Assembly: GCA_002449395.1 (NCBI GenBank)
Contig: DKDP01000051.1
Span: 52,208 to 116,207 of the forward strand
Source of the DNA: Ruminococcaceae bacterium UBA6845
GTDB lineage: Bacteria; Bacillota; Clostridia; Oscillospirales; Acutalibacteraceae
Direction of reading: 5' to 3'
Length of the DNA stretch: 64,000 nt
The notes below the pieces were generated by a model, which searched no databases, had not been told where the DNA came from, and worked only from the letters and a program-made list of their open reading frames with translations. Both the position numbers and the translations under genes were made by a program. Shown in pieces: positions 21,313 through 30,238 of the stretch. Within the stretch, counting starts at the first letter, position 1, and every line of letters starts with the position of its first letter.

Positions 21313-22677
21313 TTGGAAGAAAACAAAATGGGCGTTATGCCGATAAACAAGTTGATTATTAATATGTCATTGCCGATGATTGTTTCAATGCTCGTACAGG
21401 CATTATACAATATCGTTGACTCGGTTTTCGTCGCAATGGTTAATCAGGAATCGCTGACAGCGGTTTCGCTTTCTTTCCCGGCTCAGAACCTTATGATCGG
21501 ATTTGCAACCGGCACGGCGGTCGGCGTTAACGCTTTGATCTCACGTGCCCTCGGCGAAAAGAACGGCGAACGTGCAAATAAAATCGCCGAAAACGGCGTA
21601 TTTCTCGCCCTGCTCAGTTCAATCGCATTTTTCCTTTTCGGCGTGTTCGGTTCACGTCTTTTTATCAGCTCTCAGACAACAATACCCTACATCATTGACG
21701 AGGGTGAAAAATATCTTCAGGTATGCTGCGGCGCCAGCTTCGGAATTTTCTTTGAAATAATGTACGAAAGACTTTTGCAGTCAACAGGCAGAACCTTTTA
21801 CACAATGATAACCCAGGGCGTCGGCGCAATAATCAATATTATTCTCGACCCCGTATTTATCTTTGTGTTCAAAATGGGCGTTCGTGGAGCCGCAATCGCA
21901 ACGGTTATCGGTCAAATCATTGCATTTATTCTTGCCGTTTATTTCAACCGTAACAAGAATCCCGATCTTCACCTTGATTTCAAAAAGTTCAAGCCCAATG
22001 CACGCTTCATCGGCGAGATTTACAAGATCGGTGTTCCGTCAATTCTTATGGTTGCTATCGGCTCGGTGATGACATATTTTATGAACAAAATACTCATCGT
22101 CTACACCCTCGGCAAGGAGCTTTCGGTAAACGTATTCGGTGCGTTCTTCAAGCTCAACAGCTTCATCTGTATGCCGATATTCGGACTCAACAACGGAGTT
22201 ATCCCGATCATTGCTTACAACTACGGCGCACAGAAAAAGCACCGTATGATCAAGACTATCAAGCTCTCAACAATGTACGCCGAAATATTCAGCGTGATCG
22301 GTGCAATAATTTTCTTCACACTGCCTAAGGTGCTTCTCGGATTTTTCTCGGCAACACCCGATATGCTGAGAATCGGTGTTCCTGCGTTGAAAATAATCAG
22401 CGTCAGCTTCCTTTTCGCAGGTATGAACATTGCCCTGAGCGGTGCGTTCCAGGCGTTCGGAAAGAGTCTGTTCTCGATGATTTCTTCGTTCATCCGCCAG
22501 CTTATTGTTCTGATTCCCGTCGCTTACATTCTTGCAAGATACGGACTTTCGATCGGCAACGACAACCTTGTTTGGTGGTCATATTCAATTGCAGACTTCG
22601 CCGCATCGGTTGTTTCGGTAACACTATTTGCGGTTCTTTATAAAAGAGTTATCAAACCTATTCAGGAAAAAGAATAA
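21313..22677 (+). CDS. MATE family multidrug/Na+ efflux protein
   Basis: 454 residues with twelve predicted membrane helices in two halves. The first half opens with INMSLPMIVSMLVQALYNIVDSVFVA, the conserved MATE N-terminus; SRALGEKNGERANK is the cytoplasmic loop motif of the first half. The second half repeats the pattern from YKIGVPSILMVAIGSVMTYFMNK. It exports organic cations or metabolites by Na+ or H+ antiport. The start is TTG at 21313, with GGAG 8 nt upstream. No regulator lies adjacent. It is the member of the DinF/NorM-like group typical of gut Clostridia; the substrate cannot be read from sequence. Confidence 0.92.
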   Translation: MEENKMGVMPINKLIINMSLPMIVSMLVQALYNIVDSVFVAMVNQESLTAVSLSFPAQNLMIGFATGTAVGVNALISRALGEKNGERANKIAENGVFLALLSSIAFFLFGVFGSRLFISSQTTIPYIIDEGEKYLQVCCGASFGIFFEIMYERLLQSTGRTFYTMITQGVGAIINIILDPVFIFVFKMGVRGAAIATVIGQIIAFILAVYFNRNKNPDLHLDFKKFKPNARFIGEIYKIGVPSILMVAIGSVMTYFMNKILIVYTLGKELSVNVFGAFFKLNSFICMPIFGLNNGVIPIIAYNYGAQKKHRMIKTIKLSTMYAEIFSVIGAIIFFTLPKVLLGFFSATPDMLRIGVPALKIISVSFLFAGMNIALSGAFQAFGKSLFSMISSFIRQLIVLIPVAYILARYGLSIGNDNLVWWSYSIADFAASVVSVTLFAVLYKRVIKPIQEKE

Positions 22678-22680
22678 GAA

Positions 22681-22716
22681 AAGCCTCACCCGGATCATCA
22701 AATCAGGGTGAGGCTT
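22681..22716. terminator. bidirectional terminator between convergent genes
   Basis: AAGCCTCACCC (22681-22691) and GGGTGAGGCTT (22706-22716), 11-bp stem; T/A-rich flanks on both sides. Confidence 0.8.
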
Positions 22717-22729
22717 AATAATTTTCTGT

Positions 22730-23974
22730 TTAATCTCTTCTCAGTGCCTCAATCGGGGTCATATTTGCGGCACGCTTTGCCGGATAAATTCCGAAGAAGA
22801 TTCCTATTGCGCTGGAGAATCCCACGGCGATGAGAACCGTTGAGAATTTGACGGCTATCGGTATCTTCAAATAAGCCGCAACCGCCCACGCTCCGCCTAC
22901 GCCGAGCACGAAGCCTATTGCTCCTCCGAGCAGGCACAGTATCACGGATTCCGTCAGAAACTGGAGCATAATTGTCGATGTCTTGGCTCCGAGCGCCTTT
23001 CTGATACCGATCTCTCTCGTTCGCTCCGTTACCGAAACGAGCATAATATTCATAACTCCGATTCCGCCGACTAACAGCGAGATTGCGCTGACTGCGGCAA
23101 TGAACGTTGTGAAAATATTGATAACCGAATCGAGCAAGTCAATGTATGTTGCCATAATGTTGAGCGTATACACCGAATCGTCAAAGCTGCCGTGCCTCGT
23201 CTTTATGAGGTTCAGCGCCGATTCGCCCGTGTTGTCAAGATCAGCTCCGTCCGTTGCCATAAGGTAAACCTGCGAATACCTGTTCACCTTGTCGTTCAGC
23301 TCGCCATTGAGCGACGCAGGTATCGCTATCATTCCCATACTCATCGAAGAGCTTGAGGAATACATCGAGGTCATACTTTCCATCTGATCCTGCGACACCA
23401 TCGAATTTTCCGTCATATCGACAACGCCGATAACCTTGAGCGACGTTGTTTTGTTATTCACGGTATAGTTGATCGACTCGCCGACGCAGTTTTCCTCCCC
23501 GAAAATTTCCTTTGCGGTGAGGGTGCTGATTATGCAGACATTGCGCTTTTGATCATACTCGTCCTTTGTCCACGATCTTCCGTATTTCGTTGTCATCTGA
23601 TTGATGAAAAGAAGATCCTGGTTGCCGGCGATTGTAAACACAAAGCCGTTATATTTTCCCGCCTGCGCCTGACCGAACGAAAATTCATAAGGTGAGCAAT
23701 AGCTGACTGTTCCGAGCTTTTTAATTGAGGAAATATCCTCCTCAGTGATGTAATTCGACTGATTCGCCGTGTTGGCATTGACGGCAATCTGAATTGCATT
23801 CGATCCCATATCCTCGATCATTCCGACTATGTAGTCACGTCCGCCGTTACCGATCGTTACAATTGCAATAACCGAAGCGACGCCGATTATGATTCCGAGC
23901 ATAGTAAGAAGCGAACGCATCATATTCGTTTTTATACTAAAAATCGCAATGCGTATATTTTCTCTGATATCCAC
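22730..23974 (-). CDS. MacB-like ABC transporter permease
   Basis: 414 residues. One N-terminal helix (SLLTMLGIIIGVASVIAIVTIG), a ~220-residue extracytoplasmic domain, and three C-terminal helices with the FtsX motif VTERTREIGIRKALGA: the MacB/LolCE layout. It starts with GTG at 23974, with GGAGG 6 nt upstream, 12 nt after the adaptor gene. In such systems a separate ATPase drives the permease and an adaptor spans the wall side. No ATPase gene lies beside this pair, so it must be borrowed or was lost. Probable role: export of a peptide, antibiotic or lipid. Confidence 0.9.
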   Translation of the reverse strand: MDIRENIRIAIFSIKTNMMRSLLTMLGIIIGVASVIAIVTIGNGGRDYIVGMIEDMGSNAIQIAVNANTANQSNYITEEDISSIKKLGTVSYCSPYEFSFGQAQAGKYNGFVFTIAGNQDLLFINQMTTKYGRSWTKDEYDQKRNVCIISTLTAKEIFGEENCVGESINYTVNNKTTSLKVIGVVDMTENSMVSQDQMESMTSMYSSSSSMSMGMIAIPASLNGELNDKVNRYSQVYLMATDGADLDNTGESALNLIKTRHGSFDDSVYTLNIMATYIDLLDSVINIFTTFIAAVSAISLLVGGIGVMNIMLVSVTERTREIGIRKALGAKTSTIMLQFLTESVILCLLGGAIGFVLGVGGAWAVAAYLKIPIAVKFSTVLIAVGFSSAIGIFFGIYPAKRAANMTPIEALRRD

Positions 23975-23986
23975 AGCCGTCCTCCG

Positions 23987-25570
23987 TTACTTCAGCTTAA
24001 CCTTCGCTCCGTCCTCAAGTCCGCTTGTATTCTTTATCAGCACATCTCCCTCGCTGACGCCCGAAAGCACCTGATAGTACGTGTCATTGGAGATGCCGAG
24101 TGTAACCTTTTTCTTGACTGCGGTTGATTTATCCTTGTTGTAGGCATAAACATATACATCCGAGCCGTCAATTATAATCGCTTCAACGGGCACGACAAGG
24201 GCATTTTCCTGAGTATCCGTGATGATTGAAATGTCAACATCGGTGCCGACAATGAACGACTTGTCGCCGTCCTCGATTGTAACCTGGGCAGGAATGGTGC
24301 TTGAACTGCCGCCGCCCGACATAATTGAATTGAGGTCAAGCGAGCTGCCCGTTGATGTTGCAACAGCTCCGACATAGGAAACTCTGCCCTCGTGGATTTC
24401 ATTATTCGCCGACTTGACCGAAACCTCCTGGTTTACGCTGACATCAAGAACATCGTATTTGCTCAGTGAAATATCGGCAACAAGAGGATAGTTAAGAACC
24501 TTTATACCAACCTTGTCCGAACCGAAGAATGAACTGATCATCTTTGAAACATCGATTCCCGATGAAATGGAAGAGATGATTGAGCTGATGTCAACATCCT
24601 TTCCGTCAACAACAGTCTGTGTTTCAACAGTCTCTCCGACTTTTATATTGACCTCGCTGACAAGTCCTTTTTCACTTGCGATCCAGCCCTTTTTCATCTC
24701 GTTTGTCTGTGTGAGGGCTTTCTGATACTCGGACTGCGCATTTTCATAAACCGTCTTATAAACGGACAGATATGTGTCGTTTGACTGGAGTTCAAGGGTT
24801 GCAAGCTGAGCCTTGAGCTGAACAAGGGACATTTCCGCATTGATGAGAGCGCTCGATCCGCCGCTCATCTGAGCAAACGCACTCATATCGAATGAGCCCG
24901 ATCCCCCGGCAATTGTGCCGAGATTGTCAAGAAGTCCCGAGATATCCGATGTACTTGAACCTGCCGAAAGGATGGAGGTAAGTACCCTTCTCGCCGTTGC
25001 CTCGTCATACTCCACGCCGAAACGCTTTGCAATCTTTATAAATCTTTTAACAAGGTCGTCTGAGACCTTTACTCCGCTGTCGCTCTTCGTTGACGACGGC
25101 TTTGTTGTCGAGGTCTTAGCCTTGAGCGTTTCAATCTCCTTTTCAAGCTCCGCAATCTGTTTTTTGGTTGAGCTTATCTTTCCGCTTGCGGAAGACGAGG
25201 AGTTCTTCGCCTTATTATATGCGGCAAGAGCCTTTTCATAGTTATTCTCTTTTTCATTGAGAGCCGTTTCGAGCGAGGAAACGTCAAAGGTTGCAAGCAC
25301 ATCGCCTGCCTTTACAACGTCGCCCTCCTTGACATTGACGGTCTTAACCTTTACCTTGTTCATCAGAGTAAACGACTGCTCCGATGCCGTGGATACCGTA
25401 CCCGTTGTGTCAAGCGTCTCATTAATCGTCTGCTTCGTGACCTCAACCGTGCTCACGGCGAGCTTCTCCTCGGGCTTGAAGATCATATAGGCGACAACCG
25501 CCAGAACGACAACCGCCAAAACCGAGCAGAGAATAATAACTTTTTTGTTTTTTCCTTTTTTCTGCTGCAT
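23987..25570 (-). CDS. HlyD/MacA-type membrane fusion (adaptor) protein
   Basis: 527 residues, long for the family. One N-terminal helix (KVIILCSVLAVVVLAVVAYMIF) anchors it. The first half-lipoyl motif (VKVKTVNVKEGDVVKAGDVLATFD) leads into a coiled-coil hairpin interrupted by a large Ser/Gly-rich insert at about residues 130-290. The second half-lipoyl part (KGLVSEVNIKVGETVETQT) and beta-barrel domain follow, the latter with a second large Ser-rich insert. The membrane-proximal C-domain ends with GVSEGDVLIKN. Works with the permease encoded downstream. The inserts lengthen the hairpin region and may match a Gram-positive wall setting. Confidence 0.9.
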   Translation of the reverse strand: MQQKKGKNKKVIILCSVLAVVVLAVVAYMIFKPEEKLAVSTVEVTKQTINETLDTTGTVSTASEQSFTLMNKVKVKTVNVKEGDVVKAGDVLATFDVSSLETALNEKENNYEKALAAYNKAKNSSSSASGKISSTKKQIAELEKEIETLKAKTSTTKPSSTKSDSGVKVSDDLVKRFIKIAKRFGVEYDEATARRVLTSILSAGSSTSDISGLLDNLGTIAGGSGSFDMSAFAQMSGGSSALINAEMSLVQLKAQLATLELQSNDTYLSVYKTVYENAQSEYQKALTQTNEMKKGWIASEKGLVSEVNIKVGETVETQTVVDGKDVDISSIISSISSGIDVSKMISSFFGSDKVGIKVLNYPLVADISLSKYDVLDVSVNQEVSVKSANNEIHEGRVSYVGAVATSTGSSLDLNSIMSGGGSSSTIPAQVTIEDGDKSFIVGTDVDISIITDTQENALVVPVEAIIIDGSDVYVYAYNKDKSTAVKKKVTLGISNDTYYQVLSGVSEGDVLIKNTSGLEDGAKVKLK

Positions 25571-25626
25571 AAACGCACCCCTAACTCCAATATCTATATA
25601 ATATCAATATTTTACGGGAGAATAAA

Positions 25627-26166
25627 ATGAAGCCCTATAAAATAATATTTCCGCTTTTAATTATAATTTTTCTGACCGCCTGCGTGGGTCAGAAGCAGCT
25701 CAGCGTCGATGAATTTCTCATTAAATACAACGACATTTCGTCCGCCGAGCTGAAAAGCACCGATTTCACAGTAACAAGTAATAATACATATTATTCTTAC
25801 AGTGCTGTGTCTGACGGCATTTTCATCGCATTTTACACAAAATCCGACGGCGTGGTCGAGCAGTGCACCGTCACGTCAAAAAGCGGCAGCAATCATTTTG
25901 ACGCCGCCTGTTTGAATATCATAAAGGTGTTCACGGATTTTCCCGATGATAAAAGCCGTAAATTTCTGAAAGACGTCGGAGATTCCGACGGTTTTCATCT
26001 CGTTATAAACGACTACGGCATTGGAAAAACAATGATTCTCAACAGAGCAGGTAATGAGCTGAACACCAACGAACTGCCAACGCTGAAAAGAGAAGTCAGG
26101 GAGGAGGATATCGCCCGCCCAACTCTTTCCGACGTTACTGATTCTACCAATGCTATTAGACAATAA
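25627..26166 (+). CDS. small lipoprotein of unknown function
   Basis: 179 residues. FPLLIIIFLTAC is a lipoprotein signal with the lipobox LTAC. The mature part is a compact mixed alpha/beta domain (VDEFLIKYNDIS, TYYSYSAVSDGIFIAFYTKSDG, DSDGFHLVINDYGIGKTMILNR), with no family I recognise. It is divergent from the adaptor gene across 56 nt, so the two may share a control region. Might act with the export system, but only location suggests it. Confidence 0.75.
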   Translation: MKPYKIIFPLLIIIFLTACVGQKQLSVDEFLIKYNDISSAELKSTDFTVTSNNTYYSYSAVSDGIFIAFYTKSDGVVEQCTVTSKSGSNHFDAACLNIIKVFTDFPDDKSRKFLKDVGDSDGFHLVINDYGIGKTMILNRAGNELNTNELPTLKREVREEDIARPTLSDVTDSTNAIRQ

Positions 26167-26224
26167 AAATACTGCGTACAAATTAAAAATTTGTTAAGAA
26201 ACAGTAAATAAGCAATAAAAGCAA

Positions 26225-26251
26225 AAAGGTGACGGAAACTCCATCACCTTT
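26225..26251. terminator. bidirectional terminator
   Basis: AAAGGTGA (26225-26232) and TCACCTTT (26244-26251) around 11 nt; five T follow on the minus strand, serving the secreted protein gene at 26274. Confidence 0.75.
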
Positions 26252-26273
26252 AAACTGCATTTTAATTTCAGAA

Positions 26274-26762
26274 TCAGCCAACGAAGCCGCATGCGGGAAC
26301 TTCGGTCTCCGGCTCCTCTGTGGGAGCTTCCGGCTCTGTTGTTGTCTCATCCTCAGGCTTGTAATAGAGCTCAAGAGCCTTGTTAGCGATAATGCTGTTT
26401 GAAATAGCATTATTAAGAGCCTCTACGTCAATACCTGCGTCTGTGAGGAATGCGTCAGCGATATCACGAACTGCACCCGGATCACTGATTTCATCAGAAC
26501 CGATGCCCTTATCGTTGATGTACTTCTCAAGAGTAGTAACGAGGTCAGCAACATCTTCTTTTGCAGCGCCTGTCTTTATCGCATCAACGATTTCGCCTGC
26601 GATCTCTTCAGCCTTCTCATCGTTCTGAAGTGCGGAAACTGCGCCTTCGATTGACGAAGTTGTTGTTTCGGGAACTTCTTCTGCATTGTTCTCTGCACGA
26701 ACTGAGAATGCTACGGTTGCACAAACAGCGGCTACCATAAGAATTGCCAAGAACTTTTTCAT
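26274..26762 (-). CDS. small secreted acidic helical protein
   Basis: 162 residues with a signal peptide (FLAILMVAAVCATVAFSVRA). The mature part is strongly acidic and helical (AVSALQNDEKAEEIAGEIVDAI, KEDVADLVTTLEKYI) and ends in a Thr/Glu/Pro-rich tail closing PACGFVG with a lone Cys. No lipobox and no sortase motif. I recognise no family. AAAGGA precedes the ATG; a TTGACT-N17-TACAAT promoter lies at 26800-26828. Confidence 0.75.
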   Translation of the reverse strand: MKKFLAILMVAAVCATVAFSVRAENNAEEVPETTTSSIEGAVSALQNDEKAEEIAGEIVDAIKTGAAKEDVADLVTTLEKYINDKGIGSDEISDPGAVRDIADAFLTDAGIDVEALNNAISNSIIANKALELYYKPEDETTTEPEAPTEEPETEVPACGFVG

Positions 26763-26799
26763 ACGAATTCATCCTTTCATAATATTTATTAGCATAGGT

Positions 26800-26828
26800 A
26801 TTGTAACCCATATTAATACAAAAGTCAA
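26800..26828 (-). promoter_or_regulatory. promoter of the acidic secreted protein gene
   Basis: Minus strand TTGACT (26823-26828), 17-nt spacer, TACAAT (26800-26805). Confidence 0.65.
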
Positions 26829-26852
26829 TAGCTTTTCGGAAAAATACGGCAA

Positions 26853-27863
26853 TCAGTCCGCATTATTGTGTGCCTTACTGTAATCGTAATTCTTCCAGCA
26901 AACCGTGACGGTGTTACCGTCAACCTTGAATCTTTCAATATTATTATAGGAGTTGATCGAGCCCTCTTTGAAGCCCTCTTTCTCAAGTCCGTCGGTGAAA
27001 AGATCTCTCATTCTCGATGTCGGGAAATCAATCGTGGCGATCATAACGAGTGTTGTCTGATCACGGTGTTTTTCGAGCACGCCTGTCTCGAAATCAGCCG
27101 CCCACCAGCAGTTTCTCTTAGCATAGTCGATCTTCATCTTCGGGGTTGCGTCCGTTGATTTTTCATACTGCCAGAGCTTCATTGAAACAGGCATTGCGTC
27201 CTCATCCTCAACGCTCTTATAAAGCAGATTGTTCGCTCCGAGCGTATCAAGTGCATTCTGATTGTGAGTTCTGTAATAGAATCCGACCTCACAGCCAACC
27301 GTTGCCATTGCGTATTCGCCTTTCCAAAGCTCGATAAGCCAGTCCTTGTTGTCGTATGTGAAATAAATTCTGATTGTGGAGAGGTAGAAATTAACAAACT
27401 TCGAGCCCCAGTCATAAGCCGCATTAAAGCCGAACTTTCTCTGCGGTGCAAGAGCGTTATAAACCGCACTCGGTGATGAGGTCGGTTCCGTAGTTGTTTT
27501 GGTTGCAGTATTCTTCTTTGTGGTGGTTGTTCTTCTGCTCGTCGTTACTCTCGGCGTAGTATTGCTCGGGGTAATCTGACTTGCCGAATACGAGCCGCCC
27601 GACTGCGTGGGATTGTTATAAATAACGGAATGTCCTTCGTTGTCTACGATATAGGACTGTCCGTTTTCGCCGACAACGATCTGAGTCGGTCCCTCAAGAA
27701 TGTCGCTGCCCTGACCGATCTGTATCTCATCTCCGTTTGCGGCGGAGTTCTTGTTCTTTGTGATCTTCTTGCCTGCACCGCAGCCCGTGAGCACGATGCT
27801 GAAAACAATTATGAATGAACAAAGCAAAGCTATGTATCGTGTTCTTGAATTTTCCTTTCTCAT
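26853..27863 (-). CDS. DUF4474 lipoprotein
   Basis: 336 residues from the ATG at 27863 (GGAG 10 nt upstream; the TTG at 27872 is too close to it). Lipobox VLTGC, then a Ser/Thr-rich linker to about residue 130. The C-terminal domain has FGFNAAYDWGSKFVNF, IYFTYDNKDWLIELWKGEYA and VGCEVGFYY, the conserved core of DUF4474, a clostridial domain of unknown function. Nine Trp/Tyr-rich strands suggest a beta fold on the outer membrane face. Apparently monocistronic. Confidence 0.82.
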   Translation of the reverse strand: MRKENSRTRYIALLCSFIIVFSIVLTGCGAGKKITKNKNSAANGDEIQIGQGSDILEGPTQIVVGENGQSYIVDNEGHSVIYNNPTQSGGSYSASQITPSNTTPRVTTSRRTTTTKKNTATKTTTEPTSSPSAVYNALAPQRKFGFNAAYDWGSKFVNFYLSTIRIYFTYDNKDWLIELWKGEYAMATVGCEVGFYYRTHNQNALDTLGANNLLYKSVEDEDAMPVSMKLWQYEKSTDATPKMKIDYAKRNCWWAADFETGVLEKHRDQTTLVMIATIDFPTSRMRDLFTDGLEKEGFKEGSINSYNNIERFKVDGNTVTVCWKNYDYSKAHNNAD

Positions 27864-28032
27864 TTTACACAATCTCCATTATATTTTTTTACATTGTATC
27901 ATAAACCGAAAGAAAATACAATACCCAAAATTTGCCCGTGGGATATACATTTTTTCTGTATAGTGTGGCTCGGCTGCCGAAATTTGAAGCCGTTGGCGGG
28001 GATTTTTCATTGGCTTTTGCAAAATATCAGCA

Positions 28033-28064
28033 ACGGGCTGTTCCGCAAAATCGGATCAGCCCGT
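28033..28064 (-). terminator. hairpin after recN
   Basis: ACGGGCTG (28033-28040) and CAGCCCGT (28057-28064), with TCCG/CGGA continuing the stem inside. No immediate T run, so possibly weak. Confidence 0.45.
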
Positions 28065-28068
28065 CAAT

Positions 28069-29730
28069 TCATATATTTCCTGCGTTTCGGAGCATTTCTC
28101 TTGCACTTTCAAGCTGGAGCTTTGTAATCTCCATACCGCCCATAATGCGTGCAATCTCCTCAACACGTTCCTCTTCAAGGAGTGATTTAATATTTGTATA
28201 GGTTTTGCCGTCGGAAACAGACTTGCTGATATAAAGATGAACGTCGCCCTGCGCCGCAATCTGAGCAAGATGGGTTACACAGATAACCTGTCTGCCCTTT
28301 GACGCACTTCTGAGCTTCATCGCTATTTTCTGCGCCGCTCTGCCGCTGACGCCGGTATCAATTTCATCGAATATCATCGTGTCAACGCCGTCCGTCTCGG
28401 CAAGCACATTCTTTATCGCAAGCATAATTCTCGACAGCTCGCCGCCCGAAGCAATCTTCGCAAGCGGTTTCGGCTCCTCGCCGATATTCGCCGAGATAAG
28501 AAATTCAATTCCGTCTCTGCCGTTTTCGCTCAAGCCTATATCGTCGCACTTTACAACAAAGCGGACATTCGGCATATCGAGAAATTCAAGCTCCGAGCAA
28601 ATCGCCTCGCTGAGTCTCTCTCCTGCATTTTTTCTCGATTCGGTCAGCTTTTCCGCCGCCGCCTCGGTTTCGGCAAGAGTTTCTTTCTCCTGCTTTCGGA
28701 GCACCTTGACCTTTTCCTCCGAGAAAGCGATATTGTCAAGCTCTTCCCTCGCCTTTTCAAGATAATCGAGCATCTCCTCCTCCGTAGCACCGTATTTCTT
28801 TGACATACGGTAGAGAAGATCGAGTCTTTCCTCAATATCGTCAAGCTCGGACGGATCAAAATCCACCTCCGACATTGCGTCACGCACAAGCTCGGCAATA
28901 TCGTCGAGCTCATACCTTATATCGGTAATTTTCTCGGCAGCTTCACCGAGACTTTCCATATATTCGGACGCACCTGTAATTTCCGATTCTGCCTCGCCGA
29001 TCATATCAATTCCGGCTCCGTCAGCTCTGAGCGCCTCGTATGCGGCATTGAGACTTACAATAACCTTTTGAGAGTTATTGATCAGCGCCTTTCTCGCTTT
29101 CAGCTCGTCACGCTCGCCCACGGTTATATCCGCTTTCTCAAGCTCGTCTATCTGATATGTGAGAAAATCTATTCTCTGCGATTTCGAGCTCTCGTCCGTC
29201 GTAATCTTTTTCAGCTTGTTTCTGATATCACAAAGTCTGCCGTATTTCTCACGGTAATCAGCTATCAGGCTGTCATTTTTCGCATAGCTGTCGACAAATC
29301 CGCAGTGCTTTTCAGGGGAAAGGAGCGACTGGTTGTCGTGCTGGCCGTGGATGTCAATAAGCTCGGCACCGATCTCACGAAGCATTGATACGGTTACGGG
29401 TGCACCGTTGATTCGGCAGATATTCTTACCCTCACGGCTGAGCGTTCGGTTGATAATCAGCACCCCGTCCTCACATTCGATTCCGTTATCGTCGAGGAAC
29501 TCACGCACCTTGTCGTTAACGTCCTCAAACACGGCGTAAACCTTTGCGTTCTGCGCTCCCGTGCGGATAATTTCACGTGATGTGCGCTCTCCGAGGATCG
29601 CATTGATTGAGTCGATGACGATTGATTTACCTGCACCCGTCTCGCCCGTCAGCACATTAAGTCCGCAGCCGAACTCAATGGCGGCGCTCTCAATTATAGC
29701 AACATTTTCAATTTTCAGGCTTGTAAGCAT
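28069..29730 (-). CDS. recN: DNA repair protein RecN
   Basis: 553 residues from MLTSLKIENVAIIES at 29730. Walker A GETGAGKS at 29-36 and Walker B MIFDEIDTGVSG near the C-terminus bracket a long coiled coil: the SMC-like layout of RecN. ELIDIHGQHDNQSLL is the family-specific block. It acts early in double-strand break repair. Last gene of the long minus-strand run; it follows argR by 24 nt, the order argR-recN being conserved in Firmicutes. Confidence 0.96.
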   Translation of the reverse strand: MLTSLKIENVAIIESAAIEFGCGLNVLTGETGAGKSIVIDSINAILGERTSREIIRTGAQNAKVYAVFEDVNDKVREFLDDNGIECEDGVLIINRTLSREGKNICRINGAPVTVSMLREIGAELIDIHGQHDNQSLLSPEKHCGFVDSYAKNDSLIADYREKYGRLCDIRNKLKKITTDESSKSQRIDFLTYQIDELEKADITVGERDELKARKALINNSQKVIVSLNAAYEALRADGAGIDMIGEAESEITGASEYMESLGEAAEKITDIRYELDDIAELVRDAMSEVDFDPSELDDIEERLDLLYRMSKKYGATEEEMLDYLEKAREELDNIAFSEEKVKVLRKQEKETLAETEAAAEKLTESRKNAGERLSEAICSELEFLDMPNVRFVVKCDDIGLSENGRDGIEFLISANIGEEPKPLAKIASGGELSRIMLAIKNVLAETDGVDTMIFDEIDTGVSGRAAQKIAMKLRSASKGRQVICVTHLAQIAAQGDVHLYISKSVSDGKTYTNIKSLLEEERVEEIARIMGGMEITKLQLESAREMLRNAGNI

Positions 29731-29754
29731 ATGATCACATCCGTTAATCAAAAA

Positions 29755-30222
29755 TTATCCGCCGTGAGAAGAGGCCTTAACGATTCTGTCAATAGATTCC
29801 TTCAGCTCGTGGGCGGTAGCCTCTGTTCTGCAAAGGGCAAAGATCGTGTCGTCGCCCGCAATCGTGCCGACGAGACCCTCCCACTCCATATTGTCAAATG
29901 CGGCACAGGCGGCGTTTGCCATACCGACGTGGCACTTGATTACAACCGTGTTAAGCGCATAGTCCGATGAGAGCACGGAATGGGAAAAAATCGTTGTGAA
30001 CTTTGAGAGATACTCGTCCGTTTCGCTCTTGCCCTCAACATAGCGATACACTCCGTTCTTGTCCATCTGCTTGACAAGTCTCAGCTCCTTGATATCGCGG
30101 GAAACCGTTGCCTGAGTTGAGCTGAATCCGTTTTCCTCGAGCTTTTCAAGCATTTCCTCCTGTGTGCCGATCGCATACATCTCAATGAGCTTGAGGATCA
30201 TACTGTGTCTTTTCTTCTTCAT
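29755..30222 (-). CDS. argR: arginine repressor ArgR
   Basis: 155 residues from the ATG at 30222 (AAAGGAG upstream). The N-terminal winged HTH includes GTQEEMLEKLEENGFSSTQATVSRDIKEL. The C-terminal hexamerisation and arginine-binding domain has VGTIAGDDTIF with the double Asp that contacts arginine. It controls arginine metabolism genes; none is adjacent, apart from argS far away. Its place between nadK and recN matches other Firmicutes. Confidence 0.95.
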   Translation of the reverse strand: MKKKRHSMILKLIEMYAIGTQEEMLEKLEENGFSSTQATVSRDIKELRLVKQMDKNGVYRYVEGKSETDEYLSKFTTIFSHSVLSSDYALNTVVIKCHVGMANAACAAFDNMEWEGLVGTIAGDDTIFALCRTEATAHELKESIDRIVKASSHGG

Positions 30223-30238
30223 ATTTTTGTATCTCCTT

